Origin: Isoetes taiwanensis
Taxonomy: Eukaryota > Streptophyta > Lycopodiopsida > Isoetales > Isoetaceae
NCBI GenBank assembly: GCA_021234155.1
Contig: JAJEKV010000393.1
Coordinates: 126,001-190,000 of the forward strand
Reading direction: 5' to 3'
Length of the DNA: 64,000 bases
Both the position numbers and the translations under genes were made by a program. The notes beneath the pieces are model-generated. The model saw nothing but the letters and a program-made list of their open reading frames with translations. It was not told the DNA's origin and made no database searches. Positions 46,510 to 58,254 of the stretch are shown here, piece by piece; within the stretch, counting starts at the first letter, position 1; each line of letters starts with the position of its first letter.

Positions 46510-48597
46510 CCAATATCTCATTGCACTTTTCCAGCATTTGGCATAAAGTACAGCTCGCATATATGGTGCATGAGTTCATTAACTTCTAGCCCCACATCAA
46601 TGCTACTTTTAGGCTTTAGCCTATTCCAAAATCTAGGATCAGCAATTAGCTGTGCCACTATATCCTCTTGCTTCTTTTTGAGGAAGGCATGCTTTTTCCT
46701 CTTAATTAACTTCATGTACTCAGTCTTGCATTGCTTAGATTTTACATGTTTATAATGCTCCCTCTTAAATTAGCATTATGCATCTATTGCACGACAAACC
46801 TTTTAGTTTTCTCATCGATAAAAAACACTGCTCAACACATTTTACTAATATGGAAGAAAGCACATCACTCATTTTAGCAGCGCCACAAGTCCAATGTGCC
46901 ATATTTATTTGGTTTTCACAAAGTTGCTCAACATGGAAACTTCTTACGCCGAGGCAAACTCTCAAGACTTGGCTAAGACATAATCCAATTACACTTTGCG
47001 TCTCGCTTCACGAGCAATTAATCCAGAAAATTTTGTTGCATCATTGTATATAAGGAGATCAAAACCATTACACAAGCTTAGCAGCTGAGGACTTGAAGGA
47101 TTAGCCCAACGTCCAGAACCTTGTGATGCTCTATATCATCCACTATCTTTCAACTTGTCCTCGTCTAGCATTTTTGCCCAAATAGCATTGCCATGATCAC
47201 TCCGAATCGCAGTTTGTTTATTCGCGATGCGCCTATTAAAATCCCCCATCAGCAAAATATCTCGCTGCTGAGTCAACTTAACTATGTCTTGCTCTAAATA
47301 GTTAAACGGGTCATTTATGTCCAACTCCCCTACACCATATGTAGAAGACACTCGAGGAGGGAAGTAGCACCCAACAATAAACAATGTCTTCTTTCTGCCT
47401 GGAATTTCTATCCAAATCATTTGCTTAGATTCTTTGGTATTCCATGTTGAACTTATAAGTGTAAATCCTTGAAGCTCGGGTAGCCCGCGCTCTTCGTACT
47501 CCTCTGTTTCTAGAAAAAAGACCATATCAAATTATACAAGAACATCAGTCATTGTATCCACCTTACTTTGCTTCAACGTGTTGATGTTCCATGCTCTAAC
47601 CCCGATGGCCCCATTTTCCTATTGATCATCTTCCTGCACCACTGCCTTCCCCTTTTGCCAAAATGTTTTCTTACCTTACTGCCTAGCCCTTTCAGTTTCT
47701 GCAATTGAACTTTGTGTTCCTGGAATTATTCTTTCGTGAAGTCCTCATTAATCCATACTTTTTGCCCTTTCCGCATTTTCCCTTTCTTGAGTATTTCAGA
47801 GCAAAATTCCATGTTCAGGAACTTACCCACCCCCAATTTTCCCTTTTGCCTATTCTGAATGGTTCAATGACCCCAGTTTATGTAGATGCACATGATCAAA
47901 GATGAACTGACAGACTAAATCCTTAGTATCTTCTTGTCCACTCAGTTAAGCCTACTATGTGCAAGTAAGGCCCTATTTTTCTGGTCTTGCAGTTCTATAA
48001 AATCTTCTAACTATTTTTTTATCTCCATAACAGAGTTGGAATTAGCATCACTTACCAATGGGCTGCCTTCAATCAATAGACTCCTTATTATTTGAATTTG
48101 TTCCAATTGCAGGTTTAGTTCAGATTTATAGTGTTCAAATTTTGACTTGAATTTGATTAATTCAAATGCCTTTCAGATCAGCTAAAGCAATTCGCACTAC
48201 ATCTTGAATTGAAGCATGGATAATATCTTGCAATGAATATTTGATTGTATCTCTGACCACAACACCAAGACTCTGCAATCCTATGCTTTCCCCAAACGAA
48301 ACGCATGCGGGAGACATCCATGCTTTTCTTTCAGCTTAGCTAGAGTTGTCAAATCCAGACGCCTAAAAATTTGGAGTTGGACCGGATTTTGTAGAGCTCG
48401 ATGCTCCTATTCCTTTTTTTATGGTATTTTTGGCGTCGTCTATCCCTTTCCATGACCCTGATTCTTCAACAACATTTTTTACTGTCCCCTTGGCTCCATC
48501 GGATGTCAACTTGGTTGCAGTGTGAGCCATGGACCCGTCAGACAATTTTGTGACCTCGTTTTTAAGTTTCGCTTTCACAAAAAGGAGGTCACGAAAG
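46510..48597 (-). mobile_element. LINE, 5' half (ORF1-like region and endonuclease), partner of 33431-35440
   Basis: On minus: an ORF1-like region (48578-48363, KNEVTKLSDGSMAHTATKL; a Gln/Glu/Leu-rich coiled-coil-like part at 48200-48000; KKGKMRKGQKVWINEDFTKE near 47760), then the endonuclease starting AWNINTLKQSKVDTMTDVLV (near 47590), FIVGCYFPPRVSS and DILLMGDFNRR (47136-47525), and the EN-RT linker MKLIKRKKHAFLKKKQEDIV and DPRFWNRLKPKS (46715-46518). It stops at PNAGKVQ just before the RT and is followed by gypsy RT. The upstream end sits on another LINE's pyrimidine tail. Confidence 0.8.
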
Positions 48598-48982
48598 AGA
48601 GAGAAGTGAAGTTTTTTATTTTGTCTATCGGAGAGAAATGAAATGAAATGCCATGTTTATTATGTCTGCAGGTGATCAGGTCTAGGAGACGCCCAAATAT
48701 GTACATTCAACATTATAAAACATATCTTCTAATGCATCTTCTAACATAAATGCATTAGACTCTTCCCATCTCTCATTACTTATAACATTATATTCTTTAC
48801 CAGGCATTAATTATTCTCTTTGTGCTAATACGTCTTTTAAATACTTTCCGTAGAAGTGCGCACAGAGATAGAGCATCATCATTCCATAGAATTAAAATAC
48901 AGAATAACATCTAATCTATCTACCTAAACATATATGGTTAGGTTCCTTCGTTAGATCTTGGAATCTATAGGTCCTCTAAGGC
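48598..48982 (-). mobile_element. LINE 3' terminal fragment
   Basis: On minus, DALEDMFYNVEC (about 48710-48745) parallels DALDDLFYNFEC of the LINE at 59 kb. Then come AATAAACATGG, CATTTCATTTC and CTTCACTTCTCTCTCTTTCG up to the start of the next LINE. The element at 48988 is inserted beside it. Confidence 0.65.
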
Positions 48983-48987
48983 TAATA

Positions 48988-49572
48988 TGTTTGGGGTCTG
49001 GGTTCGGGAACTCCTGGAAGACAGCCCTCTGTGAGGACCCGTGGATCTAACAGGAGAGTCCGGGGGACTATGTCACGCGGGATTTGCTGAAAGAGAAGAA
49101 AAAGAAGAGAACAGAACAAATGAGAGAAGGATGATAAGCTTCCTTGATATCAATGATGAAAATACATGAGCTCTATAATGAGAGAAATGAAAGGAGACAA
49201 GACTCAAAACTCATCTAAAAACTTATGAGCTAACTCTACTCATATATATAGTACAATGGCCTTGGGCCCAATATGAACACTCGAACGATCTCGGTGCCGA
49301 GCTCACGGAAGGAGGCGATTCTGCGAGGAATGTTGGCGGTGCCTCTTGAAGTGCCTAGAATCATTTGGCCCGGCGTGCAAGGTGGTGTGGGCCGTCACTT
49401 GTCGGCGAGCGCCTCTTGTTGATGACCAAAGGCTTTTGGCTGCGCTTTTCTTTGCTTAGTCTTCTGCGGAGGCTTGGATGTCGACCCGTGGTTGGCCCGA
49501 GGATCTTTGAGCTTGACCTGGTCTCGACAGCGTATATATGAATAGTCATACCGGGGAGGCCACAGGACTAAC
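48988..49572 (-). repeat. 3' LTR of the 49-57.8 kb gypsy element
   Basis: The outer end is TGTTTGGGGTC on plus. The inner end is GGACTAAC, followed by CCCCCACC, which on minus reads GGTGGGGG, a good polypurine tract. The terminal TG of the LTR on minus seems mutated here. About 585 bp. Confidence 0.85.
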
Positions 49573-51600
49573 CCCCACCAAAGCGACACTCGAGTGAAGA
49601 AAAGGAGGAAGCGTTTGAGGGGCGGGGAAGCCATGGTCGAAAGTGATCCTCCACGGGGGAGTGAGGACGGGCACCGTATGGTCTTGGCTGATGAGATCTT
49701 GGCGTGATTGAAGAGCTTGAGGTGTGTTTTGGCCAAGGGCGGGGATCGGCATCAATAAGAAAAGCGAGGCGTACCATGTCTTCAAGTGGCGTGGAAGCGT
49801 CCCGAAGAAATGTCCCGACACTCCATGAGGAGGCAGTCGAAGGCCAAAGGCGGCATTTGGATTGGTAAAGTGAAAAATGGAATATTTGCCGATTTAAGGA
49901 GCTTAGCAAAATGCATTTGAGAGCGGTATAAAATCACGCTTGAAGATGGACGAAGGATCGGGTGAGGAGGTGGGCGTTACGCAAGAAGGTGTTGAGACCA
50001 TGAAAGCGCATCCGCGGGCTGTTTGCCAACCACGCTCATTAGCAATGTAGATCCAATTGGTGTTGTTGTCCGGTAGCACCTTCTTCCCAATGTGATCGGG
50101 CGAACAAAAGCGTGGATCCCACAGGAGATCTGTCGAGATCGAGGTGGTGTCCGGCTGCATGACCATCCATGACCTTGGTCCAAAAGGAAGGCGCCAATCG
50201 GAAGTCGGGGAACGGGGGCGTGGAAGTGCGCCGAGGGAAGCATAGGGAGAAGGAACCATGCCCGTGGGGCGTGGGTTCTTGGCCGATCTCCCGAATTGGC
50301 CCGACAAGATGCGGATCAAGTGCGACACCGGCCCGATCCCAAAAGAAGCAGAGAGTCGAGAGTTGTGAGGAGGGCTATCCCATCCCGGTGGGGACCGTCT
50401 TGCTATCCAACGAGCACATGGCGATTGTAACCGGCGAGGTGCTGCATATAGACTTGTGCATAGGGGAAGATCTTGGGATGTCCTAGATACTTCCTAATTT
50501 GTTGCAGGCGCTTCCGCTTGCCGAGAGATAAATGATTGGCAAGCTTCGGGCATGTACTCGATGAAAAGTTTTGGTGCGGCAGGATCCGCCAAGATATGGA
50601 TTGTTATCCTGAAGCACCCATTCTTGCGATGGGGTCACCACTGGAAAAGGCTGGCGTGGCCCATTGCCAAAGTTTTTTCCATGTATCACCCGGATAGAAA
50701 TCATGAAAGATATAAGCCATGGGCTGAACCACCGCGGAAAGTGAGAAAGTGCGGATGAAACGCGGTGTATGAGATCAAAGACAACAAGGGCACAGCACAA
50801 CCCTTTGTCTTCAATGGAGAGTTTGGCCAAATCAGAAAAATCAACCACCGCTTCGATTGGGATATCCCGGGGCCATCACCGCATGCCACTTTGAAAGGAA
50901 GAGGTGGCGTCGAGCAACCACATAATCATGATAGCGAGGAGGGGGGGGGAAGTCAACGGCATTCTTTGAAGAATTGCGGTCACGGTCGTCAAGTTTTGCT
51001 TGAGCCTCCTCGGTGTTGAATAGCTTGTTGCATTTGTTGTTGAGATCCGCGGATCCGATTTTCCTTTTCGTGGTAGGGGCGTGGCCCAGTCCCGGACCGT
51101 TCGAGAAGGATTGACCTGGGAGGAAGATTTCCGGTGTATTGAGACGAAGCACGGCAATCTCAGCGTCATCAGTATTTTACATTTTTCGCACCTGTAAAGT
51201 TTGATCTTGAAGAGAGGTGAGTGAGAGGTTCTGTGTAGAAAGTGAGCCGTCAAGGAGGCGACTTGGCGTCGGGCTGAAAGATTTTGAACTTGAGTGCTGA
51301 AATTTTCACCACAGTTCAGTACAAGGCATTGAGTTTAGCAATATCTTCGTCCTTGGTACTTTCGGGGAGCCCGATTTGGACTTGTTGTGCTCCAATAGAG
51401 TCTGGAATTTGGAGCCGAGCACCGGCCGTCTGCGAAGTTGGCTGACTTGAGCTTGTGTACTCTTGAGATCCATGAGCACGTAAGAGAGCTTCATGCTTGT
51501 CTTGAAGTTTGGCCTCAAAGTTGCAACTTGGGCGATTCGACTTGAAGGTCTTGGTGTACCGCATCGGAGGCCTCGAGTGCCGTTGAACCCAGCTCATAAG
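49573..51600 (-). pseudogene. Extra coding-like region downstream of integrase, unidentified
   Basis: About 2 kb lie between integrase and 3' LTR, the position of env-like or accessory ORFs in some plant gypsy elements. Legible minus-strand pieces in several frames include VVDFSDLAKLSIEDKGLCCA (50800-50848), FHDFYPGDTWKKLWQWATPA (near 50700), LGKRKRLQQIRKYLGHPKIF (near 50500) and DNNTNWIYIANERGWQTARG (near 50040). The composition is protein-like, but I recognise no family, no signal peptide and no membrane anchor. Frameshifts are frequent. Confidence 0.5.
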
Positions 51601-52520
51601 AGCATCTTGGGATTCTTGTAACTTAAGAGCAGCAGCAGGCATCCTGGCGATCTTGATACAACAAGCCCGGCGAGGGTGTTGTGGTGGTGGAACTGGCATT
51701 TGCTGGTTTGGGAGGTTTGGGGAAAAATGGTGTGAAGTGGATGGTGTAGCGGAGGAAGAGACAAATGACATGAGTGTGACTCGTAGCAATCTTGAAACAA
51801 GTATTGTAGGCCCAAAGAGCGATAGGAAGTTTTGTCCGCCAATCCGCGGGAAGCGTCACAAATTTTCTTGAGAATGGTGACCCGAGTTTTGTTGGTGCTT
51901 TACGCCAACCCATTGCCTTGAGGATAGTAAGGTGTGCTCTTGTGATGATGTATCAAGAGATAATCCGTCGGCTCTTTGATAGTATGATTGATGAAATGAA
52001 CACCACGGTCCTTGACCAGACTCAGGTAGAGCGGCCGAATCGCGTGATAATTTGTTGATAGAGGACTCGAGGCATTGTTTGCGGCAGTGTTGTTCCGGAA
52101 GTGCACAAGCTTCCGCCCATTTGGTGGCGTGGTCGGTGAGAACGGAGAATGTATCGGGCACGAAAGTGTGCCTTGGGAGGATCTATAGGTCCCACAAAGT
52201 CCATTCCCCATTTCTTTGAAGGGAAGTGCGTGGCGACCCGGCGTCAAAGGGAAGAGCGTCCCCGGGCGTGGGCGCCCCACCCGGCAAAGCGCCACGTCTT
52301 GGGCGTGGCGTGAGCATCTCTAAAGAGCGTGGGCCAATAATACCCGGCAAGAAGGATTTTTATGCGTCGCGTGGTGTCACCATGAAAATGACCACCACCG
52401 GAGTCCTTGATGAGCTTCTCGAACAATGTACGGAACTTCATGAGGTAGAACACGGCGTCGAAGGATGGTGTCCTTACCCTTTTTGTAGAGATGTCCAAGA
52501 ACCATGGTGTAGTCACGGAC
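51601..52520 (-). pseudogene. Integrase of the 49-57.8 kb gypsy element
   Basis: GGHFHGDTTRRIKILLAGYY (zinc-binding HHCC region, 52244-52516), MDFVGPIDPPKAHFRARYIL (first catalytic Asp, 52022-52204), LTDHATKWAEACALPEQ (near 52130), TPYYPQGNG (near 51915) and LPIALWAYNTCFKIATSHT (near 51810) appear in order on minus, in shifting frames. Confidence 0.8.
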
Positions 52521-52599
52521 CTACCGGAGAAATTGATGGCGGCAGGATTGTCGCTTGGCGAGGAAGGCGTCTCATCTTACGGTGGAAGAGCACCGTGAG

Positions 52600-53930
52600 G
52601 AGGTGCTGCTGAAAATCATGAAACCAATGTGGTGTTGTCGTGACTAAAAGAGTTGAGCATCGGGGAAGGCGTCGAGACCCCATTTGCGGGATCATCCGTG
52701 TGGATGCGTGAAAGATAATCGAACAACATGAGATTTGCCGGCCTTATGAGCGATTTCAAAGGAGCAAATTCTTGGAAAGAAGGACAACGAGCAATGCGGC
52801 CCGTGGGCGTGGATTTGTTGATCAAAATAGAAGTGCTTGGTGGTCCACAAAGAACTTGATTTGACTGCCTTAAAAGGTAATGGCGGGGCGTTGGACCTGA
52901 AAATGAGACCCAAAGCTTCACGCTCGAAGTAGCGAGAATAGTTCTTCGGCCGGAGAATTGAGTTTTTTATTTGGCGAGCGATTTGGTTTATCGATTAATG
53001 CGCATCATATTCTTGAGAAAGAACAGCTCAATAGCAGCGAGACATCGACATGAGCGTGAAAGGGCTTGTCCCATTGAGGAGGAACAAGAACCGGTGCACG
53101 AGTAAGCAAAAGCTTCGGTTGTTGGAAGCGACTTCCGCAGAATTCAAGCCGGTGGATTAAATCACCGTGAGTTTATGAATGGGATACGCAATAGGTGCCG
53201 ATCCGGTATGAAGGTGGAGTAATAATTGACCTTTCGGGGAAAGAGCGTGTCTCTTTGATATTGGCTGGTGCTTGAGCTTTGAGCACAAGCCGATTTTGGC
53301 GAGGATCGGTGGTGATTCTGCTTTGGCGACAACATGGCCTATGAGAACACACGAAGTGGCCTTAAAAGGTGCATTTCGGGGATTGAGACTAATGCGGACT
53401 CATCACATTTACGGAAGGCGAGTTCCAATTTATCAAATGGTGGACCATGGGCTGTGGCCGAGAGAAGTCATCTTGAAAAATTTGCAAGAAGGGATTTTCC
53501 TTCATGAAATCATGGCGAGAGCATGATTCGTTGAAATGTTGAAGGAGAGTTGGATAATCCAAAAGGAACCACCTTGTAGGCAAAAAAGTGCCCCAGGGGT
53601 GGTGAAAGTGGTCTTGAGTTGATCAGATTCTTTGATGGAGATCTGATTGTAGTAAAAAACCATCCATAAAGGAGTACATCTCATGTCCGGCCACTTCTTC
53701 GAACTTGCAGTACGTGAAGGGAAGTGGAAAATGATCACGCTCCGTGGCTTTGATTGAGTTCAGATAGTCTACGAGGCCAGCGGATCTTACCATTGTGCTT
53801 AAGGGCAATGGCGATAGGGCTCACCCATTCGGAATGTTTGACCTCATAGATCAAACTGCAAAAAGGAGTTTGTCAATTTCGCCTTGACGCGATCCGCGGT
53901 AATTAGGGTTGAGCATGTACTGTCGTTGCT
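52600..53930 (-). pseudogene. RT and RNase H of the 49-57.8 kb gypsy element
   Basis: ATERDHFPLPFTYCKFEEVA and GHEMYSFMDGF (53623-53808), YNQISIKESDQLKTTFTTPG (about 53610), and the catalytic box as F-Q-D-D in FLQIFQDDFSR (about 53480) mark RT. RNase H ends with WTTKHFYFDQQIHAHGPHCS and FEIAHKAGKSHVV, and in another frame LMLFDYLSRIHTDD (52616-52921). Several frameshifts are present. Confidence 0.8.
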
Positions 53931-54384
53931 ACACTGGTCGTGCATCAGATTTGGTAGGAATGGTGAGTTCCCCCAAGCTTTTGTTGATTCCCAGAAGATC
54001 TTTGTAACTCAGTGAAAATGTGTTTGAATTTTTGAGCAGTGGCGGACGGCCTGATACGATAAGGAGCGGAAGGTTTGCGACAATGCAGACGGGTTGATTG
54101 TTGCCAACATCCACAATCGACTTCAGAGTCCGAATATGGGGTATGACTTCAGTATCACGGACAATGTATGCGAGGAGGTTGGAGCATAACCGGATCGCGT
54201 GGCACTGCGTGGTGAAAAGAGAGGTTGCCGGTTTCATCTAGCAGTGCTTGCTTCATGACGGCGTGTACATCAACAGGAGTTGCAGGAGTGTCAGCATCCG
54301 AAAAGTGATCAACGCGTTGGATTCGATTGCAAGGAGCCAGGTAGGGGTCAAGCAAGGCAGCCACAGCCTGGTCCTGATCAAGAG

Positions 54385-54930
54385 TCATTTCTCCCCAAGG
54401 ATCAGCATATTGGGGGTAGGATGGCGAGGCAGACGCGAGGGGGAGCCCCGAACTTGATAAATATTCGGCGTCTTGATCTCGGTGTCGAGAGAGGGTTCCG
54501 CATTGTCACAGAAATGATCCTGCTTTTGTTTGCAAGTCCATGGTGGCATTGAGATGACCATCACGTGATGACTAAGCGGTCCGTGGCCCAAGAATGGATA
54601 CTCTTTTGGCGGCGGAGAAAGGGTCTTCCCACCAAAGCATTTCATAGTCACGGATCTTCGCCAAACTTTCCAAACTCCAAATTCCATGGGAAAGCGGAGA
54701 TCACCAATGTTGATGTGAAGAATAGGTGTGACGCCTTGAGGTCTCGTGATATGGCCATTAGCCAATTTGATGTCATATGGGGCACGAAAGAGTTGTGTGA
54801 TGCCCATTTGTTTGCGGAGTTTATCCGTGATGAGATTGACTGCACTACCTCCATCGATTTGAACATGGTTGACTTGTTGATTTCCCAGATTTGCATGGGA
54901 CCGTGGGTGTAGAGGTAGCCACGGCCCCAA
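54385..54930 (-). pseudogene. Retropepsin of the 49-57.8 kb gypsy element
   Basis: VQIDGGSAVNLITDKLRKQM carries the D-G-G-S active site, followed by LANGHITRPQGV and HINIGDLRFPMEF. This 181-codon frame is one of the better preserved parts of the element. The distal half is low in similarity to anything I know. Confidence 0.75.
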
Positions 54931-57150
54931 CTAAAAGCAGGTTGGGGAGTGGTAACCTGGTCCTTGAGAGCGGGGCGATGAGTTTTAAAATGGTTGCCAA
55001 GCTTAAAGGAATTTTGATCTTGGCAAGCTCCTCTTGGAGTTCGAGAGGTACATGAGAAAAAAGGATCTTTGGTTCCAGTGCGGGGAGTGCGTGGCAGGGG
55101 AAGCGGCAACTCTTTGATAAGTCAACCTCGGCCGCAATATTGGGATATGTCGAGGCGTGGAGGTTGAGATGTTGAAGGGTATCTTGTCTTTGTTGAGCTC
55201 TAGTGGTGGCATGAACATTGGCCAATGTGCGGCCTTGGCCCGGCTGCATGAGATTCAAAATGCTTTGGCGAACTTTGGGCATGACATTTGGCATGAGCTT
55301 TTCCAAGTCGAGTGCAAAGTGAACCTTTTTTCGTCCTCATGAGGAATGGTGTCATTGCAAAAGCGCGTGGTTGCGTGTCCTTCCGAATAATAGTCAAGGG
55401 GCGTGATGCCTTGGTACGGCGTGAAAGCGAGACCAACCCAATTTGACGGTATGCGGGAGGATTAAGTGCCTGAAAAATTTCCTCTTGGGCTTGTTGATCC
55501 GGTGAGGTTGATTCTTTGGAAGCCGGGTTGATAAGCGTGATTGCCGAGGGGCTCTTGGTGGCTTCTTAAGAACTGGTCGCGGGCCTTGTTTGCCATTAGC
55601 TAGCTTGAGTTGGTAAGCCGTGGAGGCGGACCGATGTGAATACGATTGGTACCGAGCTGAACTGACCGAACTGTGGAAGTTGAGGACACGCCCGTGGTGG
55701 TATGACCCCATTCTTGCCGGTGATAACGAGCTTTAGAAGGATCAAAAAGGAGGGCGTTGGTTGGATCCCGTGGTTGGTCTGTTGCGATAGAGTTGCGTGG
55801 TGGGCTTTTGAAGAGGTGGCTGGCGATAGTGCGATTGTGGGTGAGGTGTGGTTTGCACTTGATAAACCATTTTGTTCTTGAACGGTGTGGGATGAGTGCG
55901 AAAGTGCACTCTTAGGCGGCATGATTGCACATGTTGCATCGCTTGCAATGAGGCGGGCCATTGGTGGAGTTGCACTCATTGGCCAAATGGCCTTGATATT
56001 TGCAAATATAGCACAGTTGATACTTATTTGTGGATTAGCGTGTTGAGGCTGAAACGGCCGTTTTGTGGAACCATGAGGGTGGAATGAGCGGGAGCTCTTG
56101 AAGAGCCACGCCCCGGGAGGAAACATTGACGGAGTGATTGACAAGGTCAATAGCCTGCTCCAAAGTTTTTGGGCCAGTATTGATCATGAGTCGAATAGCG
56201 GGAGGAAGTCCTTGGAGAAACCGGACCAAAAACGGCTCGTGTAGGGTACTCCTTGAGCTTACTTAGCGAGAATGTGAAGTCGATCCGCAAAATCCAGGCG
56301 GAGACTCAGGTGGGCTCTTGTTGAAGTTCATTGAGTTGCTTGAGATGAAGTTGATCATCATCCGTGGTCCCGTAATGAGAGAGAAAAGCGCGCATTTCGG
56401 ACCGATCTTGTTTCCAATGGCTTTTGTTGGACATGAGCCATTGATGAGGAGAGCCACGCAGGTGTGGTGGAAAAGATGTGGAATTTCAGTTGAGGTTCGC
56501 TGGCGTGACCATTTAGGACGGCTAGAGCCTCAAATTCTTCCATGTGGCCCCCCGAGCACTTTGGTCTAACGGTTTGCCTTCGTGTTGCCAAAGGTGGGAT
56601 AAGTCGGTTCAGTCCGAAAGGTAGATGGAAAGTCTTTCACCGGACAGAACAGGATAGTGAGGATATTGAGGTTGAGGTGGATGTGGCATTGTACGACGGA
56701 CCACTGATGAAGGGGGTGGCTAGCGAGAAACCGGCAGCTTTGAACATTGGTTTTGAGATCTGTAAGGTTGTAGGAGGAGCCGTGGGAAAGCGTAGGGAAA
56801 AGGATATTCTGGGTGGCAAAGGGAGACATGTGGATAGCAGGTACCCACCCCGGGGAGATGATGGTTCTTGGAAGGAAGAAGAGGCATTATGGCCCGAAGA
56901 AGGATGGATGTAGGCATGTTCGGGGTGTGGAAAGTACGGTGAGAAGGTTGAGCCGGACAAGGCTCCGGATAGTGATGAGGGACCTGAGGTTGTGAGCAAT
57001 GTTTGCACGCTTGGGGCGGGGAACTGGATCAGGCTGGACAACGAGGGTGGGTGGCGCCGGATCGAGCCCTAGGATCAAGATGGCCTCCTCTATGTCATAA
57101 GGCATCCATACATGTCGCGGTCAGCCCCGATCACCGATGGCGCCCAAGCG
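54931..57150 (-). pseudogene. gag region of the 49-57.8 kb gypsy element
   Basis: RFLQGLPPAIRLMI and KTLEQAIDLVNHSVNV (56035-56229) are the gag core end. One perfect zinc knuckle CYICKYQGHLANEC lies near 56000, followed by a second, CKRCNMCNHAA-stop-EC, broken by a nonsense codon near 55920. The N-terminal part (56637-57105) is Pro/Ser-rich and poorly conserved. The frame changes repeatedly. Confidence 0.75.
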
Positions 57151-57254
57151 TAGATGCCGCCTGAGAAAGGAGTTCTTCCGGCGTGAAATTACTTGGACAT
57201 GCATGGCGCATGTAAGAAAGTAGGAGAAAATCGCATCTGCAGCACGGGCGATGT

Positions 57255-57813
57255 TGTTTGGGGTCCTGGTTCGAACTCCTCGGAAGACTCCTGTGAGGAC
57301 CCGTGGATCTAACAGAGAGTCCGGGACTAATGTCACGGATTTCACCGAAAGAGAAGAAAAAAGAAGAGAACAATAAAATGAGAGAAGGATGATAAGCTTC
57401 CTTGATATCAATGATGAAATACATGAGCTCGCAATAGAGAGAGAAACCGAAAGGGAGACAAGACTCAAAACTCATCTAAAAAAACTTATGAGCTAACCTA
57501 CCATATATAGTACAATGGCCTTAGCCCAAATAGACACTCGATCGATCTCGGTGCGACTCGGAAGGAGGCGATTCAGGAATGTTGGCGTGCCTCTTGAAGT
57601 GCCTAGAATCACGCCCGGTTGGCGAGGCGGTGTGAGCCGTCACTTGTCCGGAAGCGCCTCTTGTTGCTTGACCAAAGGCTTTGGCTGCGTGGCTTCGGCC
57701 GCTAGTCTTCTGCGGAGGCTTGGATGTGACCCGTGGTTGGCCCGAGGATCTTTGAGCTTGACACAGTGCGTATGCATGAATAGTCTGTGCCGGGGAGGCG
57801 CGGGGGACTAACA
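57255..57813 (-). repeat. 5' LTR of the 49-57.8 kb gypsy element
   Basis: On minus it starts TGTTAGTCC and ends GACCCCAAACA. It is aligned throughout with 48988-49572 but shorter (559 bp) through many small deletions. No TGG primer-binding site is evident just inside the LTR; the inner flank on minus reads ACATCGCCCGTGCTGC. Confidence 0.85.
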
Positions 57814-57818
57814 TAATA

Positions 57819-58254
57819 GAAGATGTTAACTCGGCCTAACGCCAGTCAAAAAGTCGGCATTGCACAACAGATTGACCACACACCGGATCCTTGGCTCGCT
57901 CCAACTCCATGGAAGGCGTCCATGCTCTCGATCTGGCCTGAGATGATCGAATGTGCGTGATCTGTTGGGCAACGCTGGCTTCGCAACATCTAGCAAGGCG
58001 AAATGGCACAGGCACTTTGTTAAAATGGACTTTATGCCTACGTTTTAGGGTTAGGGTCTAATGGGGCTCATATGGGGTACTGCCACATGGCAAAATAGGA
58101 TTTTACATGTTGCATAACATGTGCAATATAATGGGTTCTAATGGTTGTACCCCATGGTACAACCCTTTATGGTCGCCGTGTACATGTCATCATAGTCGAC
58201 ATGTACTAGTGGACGCATAAGCGGATAATATACATATTTTGTACGGCTGGGCGC
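57819..58254. other. Unassigned flank with two short hairpins
   Basis: GGTTGTACC-CCAT-GGTACAACC (about 58143-58164) and GTACATGTC-9 nt-GACATGTAC (about 58181-58207) are perfect 9-bp stems close together. No gene is recognised. Confidence 0.45.

Larger units (their letters stand above)
48983..57818 (-). mobile_element. Full-length Ty3/gypsy element with TAATA target duplications
   Basis: Two direct LTRs (48988-49572 and 57255-57813) bracket about 7.7 kb. TAATA flanks both sides exactly (48983-48987 and 57814-57818). On minus the order is 5' LTR, gag, PR, RT, RNase H, integrase, an extra coding-like region, 3' LTR. It is markedly more GC-rich than its surroundings. All genes are frame-broken. 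The LTRs differ by many small indels, so the insertion is old compared with the 27.8-43.5 kb element. Confidence 0.9.

Noticed and set aside
50169-57811. Plus-strand ORFs up to 128 codons within the GC-rich gypsy element
   Set aside because: They are shadows of minus-strand gag-pol in a GC-rich stretch and carry no motif.
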